A DNA stretch of 43,238 bases from CAZKCK01 sp964552325 (GCA_964552325.1 CAZKHA010000009.1:1-43238); one strand, 5' to 3'. Shown: positions 33,118 to 42,455, counted from the stretch's first letter. Notes: generated from the sequence alone by a model not told the origin. Numbers and translations: made by a program.

Positions 33118-33912
33118 ATGGAACTATTTATTCAGGCCTTTATAAGCTTAAAATTGATTGATGTAATTGATATTTTGTTAGTTGCACTCTTGCTTTTCGA
33201 ATTGTACAATCTAGTAAAGGGAACTGGCGCAATCAATATATTTATAGGCATTGTAGCGGTTATTATACTTTGGAAATTTGTTAATGCCCTTGAGATGGCT
33301 CTCTTGTCAGAGATTCTTGGAGCCTTTATAAGCGTAGGCTTTATAGCCCTCATTGTGGTGTTTCAACCCGAGATCCGTCAGTTTTTGTTGCTGCTGGGTA
33401 ATCCCAATACGTTTATGTACCAGAAAAAACGTAGGTTTTTCTTCTGGCGTGTAACTTCATCCAATAATGAAGCCATTGATATCGATACAATTGTAAATTC
33501 ATGCCAAAAAATGGCTTCTACCCATACGGGTGCCTTAATTGTTCTTGCCCGATCAAATGAACTTAAACAGTATGCACGCACAGGCGAGCAGCTTGATGCT
33601 GGATTATCAGAAAGGCTTATCGAAACCATTTTCTTTAAAAACTCACCTTTGCATGATGGTGCTTTGATAATTGCCCATAACAGGATGGTAGCAGCAAGAT
33701 GTATCTTGCCGGTATCAGAAAGTGTCCGGATTTCGGAAGGCTTGGGTTTGAGGCATCGCTCGGCAATTGGATTGACTGAGCGCACCGATTCACTCGCTAT
33801 CGTAGTCTCCGAAGAGCGCGGGGAAATTTCGTATGCCCGTGAAGGGATTATTACACTGAATGTTAAGCCTGTTCAGCTTAAGGCCTTGCTTGAGCAGGTG
33901 TTTGTGAGGTAG
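33118..33912 (+). CDS. cdaA: Diadenylate cyclase CdaA
   Basis: CdaA joins two ATP into the second messenger c-di-AMP, which controls osmolyte uptake and envelope homeostasis. The 264-residue protein has three transmembrane helices in residues 8-90. The DisA_N catalytic domain carries the signature SPLHDGALII (DGA at 180-182) and GLRHRSAIGLTE (RHR at 212-214), both intact. No CdaR partner gene follows; instead the 3' end overlaps a convergent lipoprotein gene by 35 bases. Confidence 0.95.
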   Translation: MELFIQAFISLKLIDVIDILLVALLLFELYNLVKGTGAINIFIGIVAVIILWKFVNALEMALLSEILGAFISVGFIALIVVFQPEIRQFLLLLGNPNTFMYQKKRRFFFWRVTSSNNEAIDIDTIVNSCQKMASTHTGALIVLARSNELKQYARTGEQLDAGLSERLIETIFFKNSPLHDGALIIAHNRMVAARCILPVSESVRISEGLGLRHRSAIGLTERTDSLAIVVSEERGEISYAREGIITLNVKPVQLKALLEQVFVR

Positions 33913-34432
33913 AGTCTTGGTTTTTCTTGAGAATAAGCTGGAGGATTTCTTCGTTCGATTTTCCAAGATATTGTAAGGCCATTTGGGCATCATCTGCTAA
34001 AGGATGGCTTGGATAGGCTTTCAAAAAAGCATTATAGGTTTCTTGTGCTAGGCTAATTCTTTGTAAATGCGTGTCGTACACATAGGCCTTTAAAAACATA
34101 CAATCACCTTTGCGTCTATAGTTTGGGAAATGCTTAATAACGGTATCGTATAGATTGACCGATTGGTTGAAGTCTTGAACATAATTGCTTAGTTCTGCAG
34201 CCTTAAACAGGTATTCAGCAGAAGCTGTGTCATCTGGATACTCCAAAAAATGTTGTCGGTAAAGCTTGATTAATTCTTTTGTCTTTTCAACAGGCGGCAT
34301 AGATCCTTTGTTTCCATAAACCTCCGATTCAATCTTGCTGATGGCTTCAGAATGCTTATTAGCACTGGGTTTGCAGGCTGAAAAAAGCAGGGCGATAATA
34401 GCCAGAAAGTATAGTCTGTTATTTAATTTCAT
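33878..34432 (-). CDS. TPR-like outer-membrane lipoprotein
   Basis: The 184-residue protein has a lipoprotein signal with lipobox LFSAC (Cys-20), and then helical repeats of the TPR type (YLFKAAELSNYVQDFNQSVN, AQETYNAFLKAYPSHPLADD) as in BamD/YbgF-like periplasmic proteins. It is shorter than BamD, and I infer a related scaffold role. Its last 35 bases run antisense to the end of cdaA. It lies 18 nt after def and is probably in the ruvX-def-lipoprotein transcript. Confidence 0.85.
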   Translation of the reverse strand: MKLNNRLYFLAIIALLFSACKPSANKHSEAISKIESEVYGNKGSMPPVEKTKELIKLYRQHFLEYPDDTASAEYLFKAAELSNYVQDFNQSVNLYDTVIKHFPNYRRKGDCMFLKAYVYDTHLQRISLAQETYNAFLKAYPSHPLADDAQMALQYLGKSNEEILQLILKKNQDSTSQTPAQARP

Positions 34433-34450
34433 GTTATATAGGGTGTTATG

Positions 34451-35020
34451 TTATCTTCCTTTTTTTGCAAGTGGAAATATCATTTTATAGTCAACTTTTA
34501 CATAGCCTTTTGAAATATCGCTAAGCTTACGTTTTAGCAGCATTTTGCGGATATTGCTTAAATGGTCAGTAAATACTTTTCCTTCGAGATGATCGTGTTC
34601 ATGCTGAATGATGCGTGCTATAATGCCTTCGTACCATTCTTCGTGTTGAACAAATTGTTCATCGTGGTAGCGAATTAGCAACCTGGGTTTGCGCATCACA
34701 TCTTCATGAATATCAGGTACACTCAGGCAACCTTCGTTATAGGCCCATTCTTCGCCTTCTTCTTGAATGATTTCTGAGTTGATAAAGGTTTTTTTAAAGT
34801 CTTTGCCCTCAGGAAATTTTTCGGCTAAAATATTGGCATCGAGCACAAAAATCCGGATAGAACGGTTCACTTGAGGCGCTGCCAATCCAATGCCATCGGT
34901 GGCATACATGGTTTCCCAAAGGTTTTTAAGGAACTCTTCGAGGTTCGGATGATCGGGGCCAATGGGCTCGGCAACTTTACGAAGCACAGGGTGGCCATAT
35001 GCAACTACTGGATATATCAT
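34451..35020 (-). CDS. def: Peptide deformylase
   Basis: Def removes the N-formyl group from nascent proteins. With the ATG at 35020 (MIYPVVAYGHPVLRK, 189 residues) all three motifs are present: GIGLAAPQV at 43-51, EGCLSVP at 96-102 with the metal ligand Cys-98, and HEHDH at 140-144. An in-frame TTG three codons upstream is possible but less likely. It follows ruvX by 13 nt and precedes the lipoprotein. Confidence 0.96.
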   Translation of the reverse strand: MIYPVVAYGHPVLRKVAEPIGPDHPNLEEFLKNLWETMYATDGIGLAAPQVNRSIRIFVLDANILAEKFPEGKDFKKTFINSEIIQEEGEEWAYNEGCLSVPDIHEDVMRKPRLLIRYHDEQFVQHEEWYEGIIARIIQHEHDHLEGKVFTDHLSNIRKMLLKRKLSDISKGYVKVDYKMIFPLAKKGR

Positions 35021-35033
35021 ATTTTGCAAAATT

Positions 35034-35456
35034 TCAATGTTTATAGGTCTGTGCCTCCATCCACGATTGTAGCAGGATGGTTGCGCTTACACGGTCAACA
35101 AGTGCCTTATCTTGTCGATCCTTCTTTTTTAAACCCGCTTCTAATATGGTCCTTGAAGCCAATTTAGAGGTAAAGCGCTCATCAGCACGTTCAATCAATA
35201 AGTTGGGAAACTCTTTTTTGAGTTTCTTAACAAAAGGCTCCGTAAAACGACCGGCGTCAGATAAGGTGTAATTCATTTGGCGAGGTAGCCCAACAACTAT
35301 AATGTCAACCTTTTCACGGCTTACATACTGGTGAAGATAGCCGAAAATTTCACTAACATGAACGGTGTCAAGTTGGTTGGCTATTATCCGGTTTTCATCC
35401 GTTACAGCTAAACCTACACGTTTCTGGCCATAATCAATTGCGAGTACTCGTCCCAT
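35034..35456 (-). CDS. ruvX: Putative pre-16S rRNA nuclease / RuvX (YqgF)
   Basis: The 140-residue protein has the RNase H-like fold of YqgF: MGRVLAIDYGQKRVGLAVTD at the start with the first catalytic Asp, IIVVGLPRQMNYTLSD in the middle, and the conserved ADERFTSKLA. It is annotated as a Holliday-junction resolvase homolog. In E. coli YqgF matures the 16S rRNA 5' end. The ATG at 35456 fits family length; a longer frame to 35486 spans the promoter-like TAATTTTG (35469-35476). It leads the ruvX-def-lipoprotein operon. Confidence 0.94.
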   Translation of the reverse strand: MGRVLAIDYGQKRVGLAVTDENRIIANQLDTVHVSEIFGYLHQYVSREKVDIIVVGLPRQMNYTLSDAGRFTEPFVKKLKKEFPNLLIERADERFTSKLASRTILEAGLKKKDRQDKALVDRVSATILLQSWMEAQTYKH

Positions 35457-35468
35457 AAAAAATTTTTG

Positions 35469-35476
35469 CAAAATTA
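35469..35476 (-). promoter_or_regulatory. Putative -7 element of the ruvX operon
   Basis: TAATTTTG on the minus strand lies 12 nt above the ATG at 35456. It supports the shorter start of ruvX. Confidence 0.4.
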
Positions 35477-35546
35477 CGAAAACCAAGCATATGATAGAAT
35501 TTCGGAGGATTTTGTTTTTGGATGGATTAAATTCCGACCAGCTTCG

Positions 35547-35554
35547 TAACTTTG
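35547..35554 (+). promoter_or_regulatory. Putative -7 element of dapD
   Basis: TAACTTTG matches TAnnTTTG 19 nt before the dapD ATG. The nearest TTTG (35517-35520) is 26 nt upstream, longer than usual. Confidence 0.4.
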
Positions 35555-35573
35555 TAGTTTAATAACAATACAA

Positions 35574-36389
35574 ATGGAAAACCTAAGGGTAAGTATTGAA
35601 AAGGCATGGGAAAACAGAGCGCTGCTAACCGAAGCAGAAATTATTGACGCCATTAATAGGGTGATACAATTGCTTGATGAAGGCCAGTTACGGGTAGCAC
35701 AACATATTGATAACGAATGGGTAATAAATGAATGGGTGAAGAAAGCTGTACTTCTCTATTTTCCTATTTGTGGAATGATTACCACCGAAGCTGGGCCGTT
35801 AGAGTTTCATGACAAAATACCCTTAAAAACCAACTATGCCAAGCAGGGTGTTAGGGTTGTGCCTCATGCCGTTGCACGCAAAGGAGCGTATTTAGCACCT
35901 GGGGTAATTTTAATGCCCTCGTACGTAAATATCGGTGCCTATGTTGATACTGGAAGTATGGTGGACACCTGGGCCACCGTTGGTTCTTGTGCCCAAATTG
36001 GCAAAAACGTGCATTTAAGCGGAGGAGTAGGTATTGGCGGTGTTTTAGAACCTGTACAAGCCAGCCCTGTGATTATTGAAGACGGCTGTTTTATTGGCTC
36101 TAGGTGTATTGTGGTTGAGGGAGTTCGTGTTGGACGTGAAGCTGTTTTGGGTGCTAATGTTGTTTTAACAGCTTCTACAAAAATTATTGATGTTTCAGGT
36201 TCTGAACCGAAGTATTATCAAGGCTATATCCCTGAGCGTAGTGTTGTTATCCCTGGAACTTACCCAAAGCAATTTGAGGCTGGTGTGTATAATGTGGCAT
36301 GTGCACTCATAATTGGTCAACGGAAACCCAGCACTGATTTAAAGACTTCGCTAAACGATGCCTTACGAACATTTGATGTATCAGTTTAA
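35574..36389 (+). CDS. dapD: 2,3,4,5-tetrahydropyridine-2,6-dicarboxylate N-succinyltransferase
   Basis: DapD uses succinyl-CoA to acylate tetrahydrodipicolinate in the lysine and meso-diaminopimelate pathway. The 271-residue protein, the standard length, has a helical N-terminal domain and a left-handed beta-helix of hexapeptide repeats (LAPGVILMPSYVNIGAYVDT, HLSGGVGIGGVLEPV, EDGCFIGSRCIVVEGVRVG). It starts the dapD-GT9-tsaC-nitrilase series on the plus strand, with gaps of 11, 4 and 17 nt. Confidence 0.97.
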   Translation: MENLRVSIEKAWENRALLTEAEIIDAINRVIQLLDEGQLRVAQHIDNEWVINEWVKKAVLLYFPICGMITTEAGPLEFHDKIPLKTNYAKQGVRVVPHAVARKGAYLAPGVILMPSYVNIGAYVDTGSMVDTWATVGSCAQIGKNVHLSGGVGIGGVLEPVQASPVIIEDGCFIGSRCIVVEGVRVGREAVLGANVVLTASTKIIDVSGSEPKYYQGYIPERSVVIPGTYPKQFEAGVYNVACALIIGQRKPSTDLKTSLNDALRTFDVSV

Positions 36390-36400
36390 GTTTTATTCAA

Positions 36401-37396
36401 TTGAAAACCAATAAAATACTTATAATTCAAACGGCATCTATAGGCGATGTGATTCTTGCTACACCGCTCGTAGAAGAATTGCATGTGCTGTATCCAGAAG
36501 CACGTATCGATTTTCTATTAAAAAAAGGCATCGAAGGGGTTTTTGAACAGCATCCTTTTATCAACCAAGTTTTGATTTGGGATAAATCGAAAGAGAAATA
36601 TCAGCATTTGTGGTCGCTGTTAAAAGCAATCAGAAAAACGAGGTATGAGCTTGTTGTTAATTGCCAGCGATTTGCGAGCAGCGGATTTTTAACAGCTTTT
36701 TCCTCCGCAAAAGTTACGACCGGTTTTACAAAAAATCCTTTATCTATTTTATTCTCAAAGCGCTATGTACATAGCATAATAAATGGTGACTTGCACGAGA
36801 CCGAACGGAATTTGCGGTTAATCGGGTTTTTAAGCCCTAAACCGGAAGTTGCCATGCGATTGTATCCAACCCAAGCCCATTTTGCACGAACTTCACACTA
36901 TAAGACCAAGAAATATATTTGTATTGCGCCAGCATCCTTGTGGTTTACAAAGCAATATCCTGACTATAAATGGGTTGATTTTGTAAAAGTAATTCCTAAC
37001 GACCTAATGGTGTATTTTATGGGAAGCAAGAATGATGTTGAGCTTTGCAATCGCATTATTGCCGAAAGTAAGTCGGAGTCTTGTCTTAATCTAGCCGGAA
37101 AGCTTAGTTTTTTAGATTCTGCAGCCCTGATGCGCGATGCACAAATGAATTATGTTAACGATTCTGCCCCTTTGCACATTGCATCAAGCGTAAATGCCCC
37201 GGTTTGCGCCGTATTCTGCTCAACAGTTACTACCTTTGGTTTTGGCCCGCTTTCATCGCATTCAGTGGTAGTTGAAACCAGCCAAAAATTCGATTGCCGT
37301 CCCTGTGGCTTGCACGGTTATAATTCATGCCCTAAAAAGCATTTTGCTTGCGCCACAAGCATACAAACCCAACAATTGTTAAACACTTTGCCCTAA
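36401..37396 (+). CDS. Glycosyltransferase family 9 (heptosyltransferase-like)
   Basis: The 331-residue protein resembles ADP-heptose:LPS heptosyltransferases. It begins ILIIQTASIGDVILATPLVE (6-25), contains ICIAPASLWFTKQYPDYKW, and near the end has the nucleotide-sugar-binding segment NYVNDSAPLHIASSVNAPV. Such enzymes add heptose or a related sugar to the LPS core on the inner face of the membrane, fitting the kdsB gene in this window. The start is TTG at 36401 because no in-frame ATG precedes the conserved N-terminal strand. It follows dapD by 11 nt and is 4 nt from tsaC. Confidence 0.93.
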   Translation: MKTNKILIIQTASIGDVILATPLVEELHVLYPEARIDFLLKKGIEGVFEQHPFINQVLIWDKSKEKYQHLWSLLKAIRKTRYELVVNCQRFASSGFLTAFSSAKVTTGFTKNPLSILFSKRYVHSIINGDLHETERNLRLIGFLSPKPEVAMRLYPTQAHFARTSHYKTKKYICIAPASLWFTKQYPDYKWVDFVKVIPNDLMVYFMGSKNDVELCNRIIAESKSESCLNLAGKLSFLDSAALMRDAQMNYVNDSAPLHIASSVNAPVCAVFCSTVTTFGFGPLSSHSVVVETSQKFDCRPCGLHGYNSCPKKHFACATSIQTQQLLNTLP

Positions 37397-37400
37397 ATTT

Positions 37401-37985
37401 ATGGATAATGTTGAGAACATATTAGCTGATGATATTAAAAATGCATTGACAGTGCTAAAAAGGGGTGGTCTCATCCTGTATCCCACCGATACGATATGGG
37501 GAATTGGGTGCGATGCCACCAATAGCAAGGCTATTGAAGATATTTACATGCTGAAGCAACGTGCTGAATCCAAAAGCTTGATAATTTTGGTGGCTGATGC
37601 TGAAATGTTGAAAAAGTATGTGAGGCATGTGCCTTCAACTACTGCCGATCTATTGGAACGTTATAAACGCCCGCTTACGATCATTTACCCCGAAGCTGTA
37701 AACCTTCCCAAAAATTTGGTTCCTGCATCAAAAACCATTGCAATACGTATCCCGAATCATCCGTTTTGCACCGAATTGCTTCGTCAGTACCAAAAACCGA
37801 TTGTATCCACCTCTGCAAATATTTCAGGAAAGGCCTCGCCTTCACATTATTATGAAGTTGACGATGTGATAAAAAAGGGAGTTGGTTATGTTGTGAATTT
37901 TGAACGGGATAATTTAAGCAATACCTCGCCTTCTACCATCATCCGGATTCATACCAATGGCGATTTTGAAATAATAAGGGAGTGA
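37401..37985 (+). CDS. tsaC: L-threonylcarbamoyladenylate synthase (YrdC/Sua5 family)
   Basis: This enzyme makes threonylcarbamoyl-AMP from Thr, bicarbonate and ATP for t6A37 in tRNAs. The 194-residue protein has the YrdC fold: GGLILYPTDTIWGIGCDATN at about 20-39, KSLIILVAD, RYKRPLTIIYP, IAIRIPNHPF, and PIVSTSANISGKASP. It is the short form without the C-terminal Sua5 domain. Confidence 0.95.
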   Translation: MDNVENILADDIKNALTVLKRGGLILYPTDTIWGIGCDATNSKAIEDIYMLKQRAESKSLIILVADAEMLKKYVRHVPSTTADLLERYKRPLTIIYPEAVNLPKNLVPASKTIAIRIPNHPFCTELLRQYQKPIVSTSANISGKASPSHYYEVDDVIKKGVGYVVNFERDNLSNTSPSTIIRIHTNGDFEIIRE

Positions 37986-38002
37986 ACCATTAAACAATAA
38001 TT

Positions 38003-38809
38003 ATGGAACTTACCATTGGATACCTGCAATTTGAACCCGTTTTGGGCGATGCCAAGGCTAACGCTGATCAATTGCTTAAGCTAACAGACAATCTTCATGG
38101 TGTTAATTTATTAGTGTTGCCTGAGTTGGCAAATTCTGGGTATAATTTTGTGAACAATCAGCAAGCATATGCTTGTGCCGAAGAAATTGCCAATAGCAGG
38201 TTTCTTGAAGCATTGGTAGGGATATGCCAATCGAAGAATCTGCATATTGTTACAGGGTTTTGTGAACGAGCGGCAGATGTGCTTTATAATTCGGCTGTGT
38301 TTCTTGGTCCTGAAGGGGTTAAAGGATTGTACAGAAAGGTGCATTTGTTTTTGGATGAGCCTAATTATTTTGTTTCGGGCAACCTTGGATTTCCTGTTTT
38401 TGACATGGGCGATGTCAAAATTGGGATGTTGGTTTGTTTTGATTGGGTATTTCCGGAAGCATGGCGAATTTTGGCTTTAAAGGGTGCTGACATCCTATGC
38501 CATCCCTCAAATTTGGTATTGCCCTACTGCCAGCAAGCCGTACCAGTGCATGCCTTGTGTAACCGTGTGTTTGTGGTAACAGCCAATAGGATAGGCACCG
38601 AAGGCACCATCACCTTTACTGGAAAGAGCATTATAGCTTCACCAAACGGCAGCGTTTTAAAAAGCGCGTCGCCAGATGCTGTGGAAATAGGTTTTGAAAC
38701 TATTGATATAGATCTTGCCCGTAACAAAAACATTACCGCACGAAATCATCTTTTTGGTTCGCGCCGCCCTGAGTGTTATGGTTTATTAGCTGAATCAGGC
38801 TTACATTAA
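38003..38809 (+). CDS. Nitrilase/carbon-nitrogen hydrolase family protein
   Basis: The 268-residue protein has the catalytic triad Glu-41 (VLPELANSGYNF), Lys-112 (GLYRKVHLF) and Cys-145 (MLVCFDWVFPEAWR). It hydrolyses a C-N bond in an amide such as an omega-amidase or N-carbamoyl substrate; the exact one cannot be told. It lies 17 nt after tsaC. Its last nine bases overlap the convergent ABC-F gene. Confidence 0.93.
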   Translation: MELTIGYLQFEPVLGDAKANADQLLKLTDNLHGVNLLVLPELANSGYNFVNNQQAYACAEEIANSRFLEALVGICQSKNLHIVTGFCERAADVLYNSAVFLGPEGVKGLYRKVHLFLDEPNYFVSGNLGFPVFDMGDVKIGMLVCFDWVFPEAWRILALKGADILCHPSNLVLPYCQQAVPVHALCNRVFVVTANRIGTEGTITFTGKSIIASPNGSVLKSASPDAVEIGFETIDIDLARNKNITARNHLFGSRRPECYGLLAESGLH

Positions 38810-40672
38810 TTCATCGAGTTCCATCCATCGCTCGGTTTTTGTATCAATCATATTTACAAGCTCTTGGTAGCGTTTTGCCCACGAACCTAGTTGTTCGTGC
38901 GTCCCATTACCTGTATTCATCAAGGTTTCTAGCTCTTGCTTTTCATCTTCATGCTGGGCAATCTCGGTTTCAAGTTGGGTGTATTCTACTTTTTGTTTGT
39001 AACTGGCTTTGTTATTTGACTGATTTTTTTTCTCTTTGGCGGGTTTAGATGCTTCGTTGGTTTCTTTTTTGGGCTGGTTAGCCTGTTTCCAAATGAGGTA
39101 ATCAGAATAATTGCCCGGAAAGTCTTTAATAACTCCATCACCTTCAAAAACAAGCATATGGTCAGTTACTCGATCCATAAAATAGCGGTCGTGCGATACC
39201 ACTAACAAACATCCCGGAAATTCAACAAGAAATTCTTCTAATTGATTAAGTGTAAAGATGTCAAGGTCGTTGGTAGGCTCGTCGAGAATTAAGAAGTTTG
39301 GGTTTTTAAGGAGCGTGAGGAGAAGATATAATTTGCGTTTTTCGCCACCACTTAGCCTTGAGAAATAGCTATGTTGATCAGCATAACTAAACCCAAAATA
39401 GTATAAGAATTGTGCGGCGCCCATGCTTCCTGTTTTGGTTTTTATCTCTTCGGCCACACTTTTAACTATCTCTAGTACACGTTTATCGGTATCCGGAATG
39501 AGGCCATCTTGTTCGAAATGGCCAAAAACTATTGTCTCACCCTTCACAATACTGCCTTGGTCGGGCCGTATTTTTCCCATTATCAGGTTCATAAACGTTG
39601 ATTTGCCGGTCCCGTTTTTGCCAATGATACCTATTTTTTCGCCTCTCCTGAAAATATAATGAAAGTCGCGCATAATGCGCAGCTCGCCAAAGCTTTTACT
39701 AACATAGTTGAGTTCCAATATTTTGTTTCCCATGCGTTGTGCTGCAACAGCAAAAGCTTGTGGGGTTTGCTCAACCTTGCCCGAAACCTTCTCTTCGAGT
39801 TGATAAAACGAATCGATACGGGCTTTTTGCTTGGTGCCCCGTGCCTGTGGCATGCGCCGCATCCATTCCAACTCACGTGTGTAGGTGTTGCGGGCTTTAT
39901 CCAATTCGGCTTTCTCTGCTAGCTGGCGTTCGTGCTTGGTCTCTAAAAAATTGGCATAATTGCCTTTATATCTGAATAACCGCAAGCCATCAAGCTCCAC
40001 AATTTCGTTGCAAACGGCATCAATAAAATAGCGGTCGTGGCTTACAAGCAATAAGCTCAGCTTTGACCGCGATAAATAGCCTTCCAGCCATTCGATCATG
40101 GTGATGTCAAGGTGGTTCGTTGGCTCATCAAGTATCAGAAGATCAGAATCGTGTATCAAAACTTGTGCAAGGGCCAGTTTTTTTCGTTGGCCACCCGACA
40201 TGGTTTCTATTGATTGGTTTAAATCGGTCAAGCCTAGCTTTCCCATTATTTCTTTGGCCTTTGCTTCAAAATCCCAAGCATTTAACATATCCATGGCATG
40301 GGTTACTTCTTCAAGTTTTTTGGCATCTGGAGTGGTTTGATGGGCATTTGCGTCGGCCATCAATTTTTCGTACTCCTTAACAGCTATTGCTACCGGATTT
40401 TGGGTATCGAACAATACTTCAATTGCTGTGCTACCATTCGGAAAAACAGGATTTTGAGATAGATACTGAACGCCAATGCCAGAGCGGTAAACCACATTGC
40501 CTTCATCCGGTTCATCTTTTCCTGCCAAGATGTTCAACAAGGTTGTTTTGCCTGTTCCATTACGTGCCACCAAGGCGAGCTTTTGACCTTGGTCAATGCC
40601 AAAGGTCAGGTTTTCAAAAAGAAGTTTTTCGCCAAGGGCTCGGGTAAGGCTTTCGGCTAGCAGAAGATTCAT
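38801..40672 (-). CDS. ABC-F family ATPase (Uup-like)
   Basis: With the ATG at 40672 the protein has 623 residues and two ABC domains without membrane segments. Walker A: ARNGTGKTTLLN and GKNGTGKSTFMN. Signatures: MSGGQRKKLALAQ and LSGGEKRKLYLLL. Walker B: LLILDEPTNHLD and FLILDEPTNDLD. A charged linker and a C-terminal coiled coil (about 530-623) resemble Uup, a DNA- and ribosome-associated ABC-F. A translation or genome-stability role follows from the family. A TACCTTTG -7 element (40691-40698) overlaps a longer possible start at 40693, which argues for 40672. Confidence 0.94.
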   Translation of the reverse strand: MNLLLAESLTRALGEKLLFENLTFGIDQGQKLALVARNGTGKTTLLNILAGKDEPDEGNVVYRSGIGVQYLSQNPVFPNGSTAIEVLFDTQNPVAIAVKEYEKLMADANAHQTTPDAKKLEEVTHAMDMLNAWDFEAKAKEIMGKLGLTDLNQSIETMSGGQRKKLALAQVLIHDSDLLILDEPTNHLDITMIEWLEGYLSRSKLSLLLVSHDRYFIDAVCNEIVELDGLRLFRYKGNYANFLETKHERQLAEKAELDKARNTYTRELEWMRRMPQARGTKQKARIDSFYQLEEKVSGKVEQTPQAFAVAAQRMGNKILELNYVSKSFGELRIMRDFHYIFRRGEKIGIIGKNGTGKSTFMNLIMGKIRPDQGSIVKGETIVFGHFEQDGLIPDTDKRVLEIVKSVAEEIKTKTGSMGAAQFLYYFGFSYADQHSYFSRLSGGEKRKLYLLLTLLKNPNFLILDEPTNDLDIFTLNQLEEFLVEFPGCLLVVSHDRYFMDRVTDHMLVFEGDGVIKDFPGNYSDYLIWKQANQPKKETNEASKPAKEKKNQSNNKASYKQKVEYTQLETEIAQHEDEKQELETLMNTGNGTHEQLGSWAKRYQELVNMIDTKTERWMELDELM

Positions 40673-40690
40673 ACTTGTCCATTTTAGCGG

Positions 40691-40698
40691 CAAAGGTA
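40691..40698 (-). promoter_or_regulatory. Putative -7 element of the ABC-F gene
   Basis: TACCTTTG on the minus strand matches TAnnTTTG and lies 18 nt above the ATG at 40672. Confidence 0.45.
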
Positions 40699-41049
40699 AG
40701 GCTAATCCATGGTTGTGAGATAGCGATGAAGTTATCCATAACCTCCCGGCTCTATCAAATTCTACTAATACTTTGACTTGTAGCTAAGCATTGCATTAAG
40801 ATGGATTTGCGATACACGGGGCTGTTTACATAAATGCTTGTAAAATAATTATTTACTATTTGTTATTGATTTAGTGATAGGTGAAAAAAAATTTCTTGGC
40901 GCATAGGCAAGTGTGTTATGGGTAACGAATATTTGTATAAATTTGCTCTTTCGTTTGCATAGGCATTTTTGGGTCCAAAAACTTGGTTTTTAAGTGCACA
41001 ATGCTGAATTTAAATGAATTACTCATAATTTTTACGAAATAAATACACC
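40699..41049. other. Divergent intergenic region upstream of dnaN
   Basis: 351 AT-rich bases between the divergent ABC-F and dnaN genes. TAAATTTG at 40938-40945 (plus) is a possible dnaN -7 element, giving a leader of about 100 nt. TTATCCATA at 40732-40740 is one base off a DnaA box, but it stands alone. No gene or RNA was recognised. Confidence 0.45.
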
Positions 41050-42171
41050 ATGAGATTTATTGTTTCAAGTACCACCTTGTTAAAGAGTTTGCAGGCTATT
41101 AGCGGTGTGCTCAATTCAAACAACACCTTACCCATTCTGGATGATTTCCTTTTTAAAGCAGTAGGCGACGACCTTATTATAACAGCCTCTGATTTGGAGA
41201 CCACAATGAGTGTTTCGGTTACACCAGAGATGCTGGAAGATGCTGGTATGATAACTATCCCTGCAAAAATCCTGCTTGACACACTCAAAACCTATCATGA
41301 CATTCCTCTTACATTTATTATTAATGAAGACTTGTCAACAGTTGAAATCTCTTCTGAATCAGGAAAATTCAAATTGGCTGGCCACCATGGCGAAGAGTAT
41401 CCCCAAACGCCCTTGCTCGACGATCCCATGACCCTCTCGCTTAAGTCAGAGGTTTTATATAGTGCTATCACCAAAACTATTTTTGCTGCTGGTAATGACG
41501 AACTTAGGCCTGTGATGTCGGGTGTCTTTTTTCAACTTTCGCCCGAAGATGCCACCTTTGTAGCCACCGATGCTCATAAACTGGTACGTTATAGAAGGGC
41601 TGATGCAGCCTCCGAAGAGTCGCTGTCGTTTATCATGCCTAAAAAACCCCTTAATCAATTAAAATCAAACCTGTCAAATGATGATAGCGATGTTCGCATT
41701 GACTATAACGTGACAAATGCACGTTTTTCGTTTAACAATTTGGTTATGGTTTGTAGGCTTATCGAAGGTAAGTATCCAAATTATGATGCTGTTATCCCCC
41801 GCGATAATCCCAACGTACTTACAATTGCCAAGGCTCCACTTATTGCTGCCATTAAGCGTGTGGCTATTTATGGCAACCAATCCACTCACCAAATCAGGTT
41901 CAAAATGATAGGCCAAATGCTTACCCTTACAGCCGAAGACGTGGATTATTCGAACGAAGGAGCCGAAGTGCTTACCTGTACCTACGATGGCGATGATATG
42001 GAAATTGGCTTTAATTCAAAGTTCTTGCTCGAGATGCTCAACAATGCCGATACCGAGAATATCATGATTGAAATGTCAGCTCCTAACCGTGCTGGTCTTA
42101 TCACACAGGTTGATCCAGAGAATGTTAACGAAAATATGCTTATGTTGGTTATGCCGGTTATGTTGAACTAA
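41050..42171 (+). CDS. dnaN: DNA polymerase III subunit beta (sliding clamp)
   Basis: DnaN encircles DNA and tethers polymerase III. The 373-residue protein shows the three clamp domains: MRFIVSSTTLLKSLQAISGV at the start, ISSESGKFKLAGHHGEEYP, RPVMSGVFFQLSPEDATFVA and DAHKLVRYRR in the middle, and the C-terminal MLMLVMPVMLN. Length is normal. It is a single-gene unit with a strong terminator 24 nt downstream. dnaA is not in the window. Confidence 0.97.
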   Translation: MRFIVSSTTLLKSLQAISGVLNSNNTLPILDDFLFKAVGDDLIITASDLETTMSVSVTPEMLEDAGMITIPAKILLDTLKTYHDIPLTFIINEDLSTVEISSESGKFKLAGHHGEEYPQTPLLDDPMTLSLKSEVLYSAITKTIFAAGNDELRPVMSGVFFQLSPEDATFVATDAHKLVRYRRADAASEESLSFIMPKKPLNQLKSNLSNDDSDVRIDYNVTNARFSFNNLVMVCRLIEGKYPNYDAVIPRDNPNVLTIAKAPLIAAIKRVAIYGNQSTHQIRFKMIGQMLTLTAEDVDYSNEGAEVLTCTYDGDDMEIGFNSKFLLEMLNNADTENIMIEMSAPNRAGLITQVDPENVNENMLMLVMPVMLN

Positions 42172-42194
42172 TTTCGCCCTAAACGTTTTTTTAG

Positions 42195-42224
42195 AAAGGC
42201 TATCCAATGTAACGGATAGCCTTT
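42195..42224 (+). terminator. Rho-independent terminator of dnaN
   Basis: AAAGGCTATCC (42195-42205) pairs with GGATAGCCTTT (42214-42224) around an 8-nt loop and runs into a T tract. Confidence 0.9.
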
Positions 42225-42455
42225 TTTGTGCTACTGCTGTTGGTTTCGGCCAGTTTTAGGTTGTTAGTGATTGAAACGGCCAAAATCATTTGGGTACAAC
42301 TATAACCGTGGACGATTAGGCTAATTCCATTTGCCCGATAGGATTTGTAATTGAACTAGGGTTGTTGAACTAAAAACGAATGGTTTACCTCTGAAGGGCT
42401 CTCCTAAATGTGATCATAAGTATGAGCGCTGCCATTGATCTCGATGAAAATAAAA

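Noticed and set aside
40732..40740. DnaA-box-like TTATCCATA upstream of dnaN as a sign of a replication origin
   Set aside because: It is a single site with one mismatch, without a cluster, dnaA gene or other origin marks.
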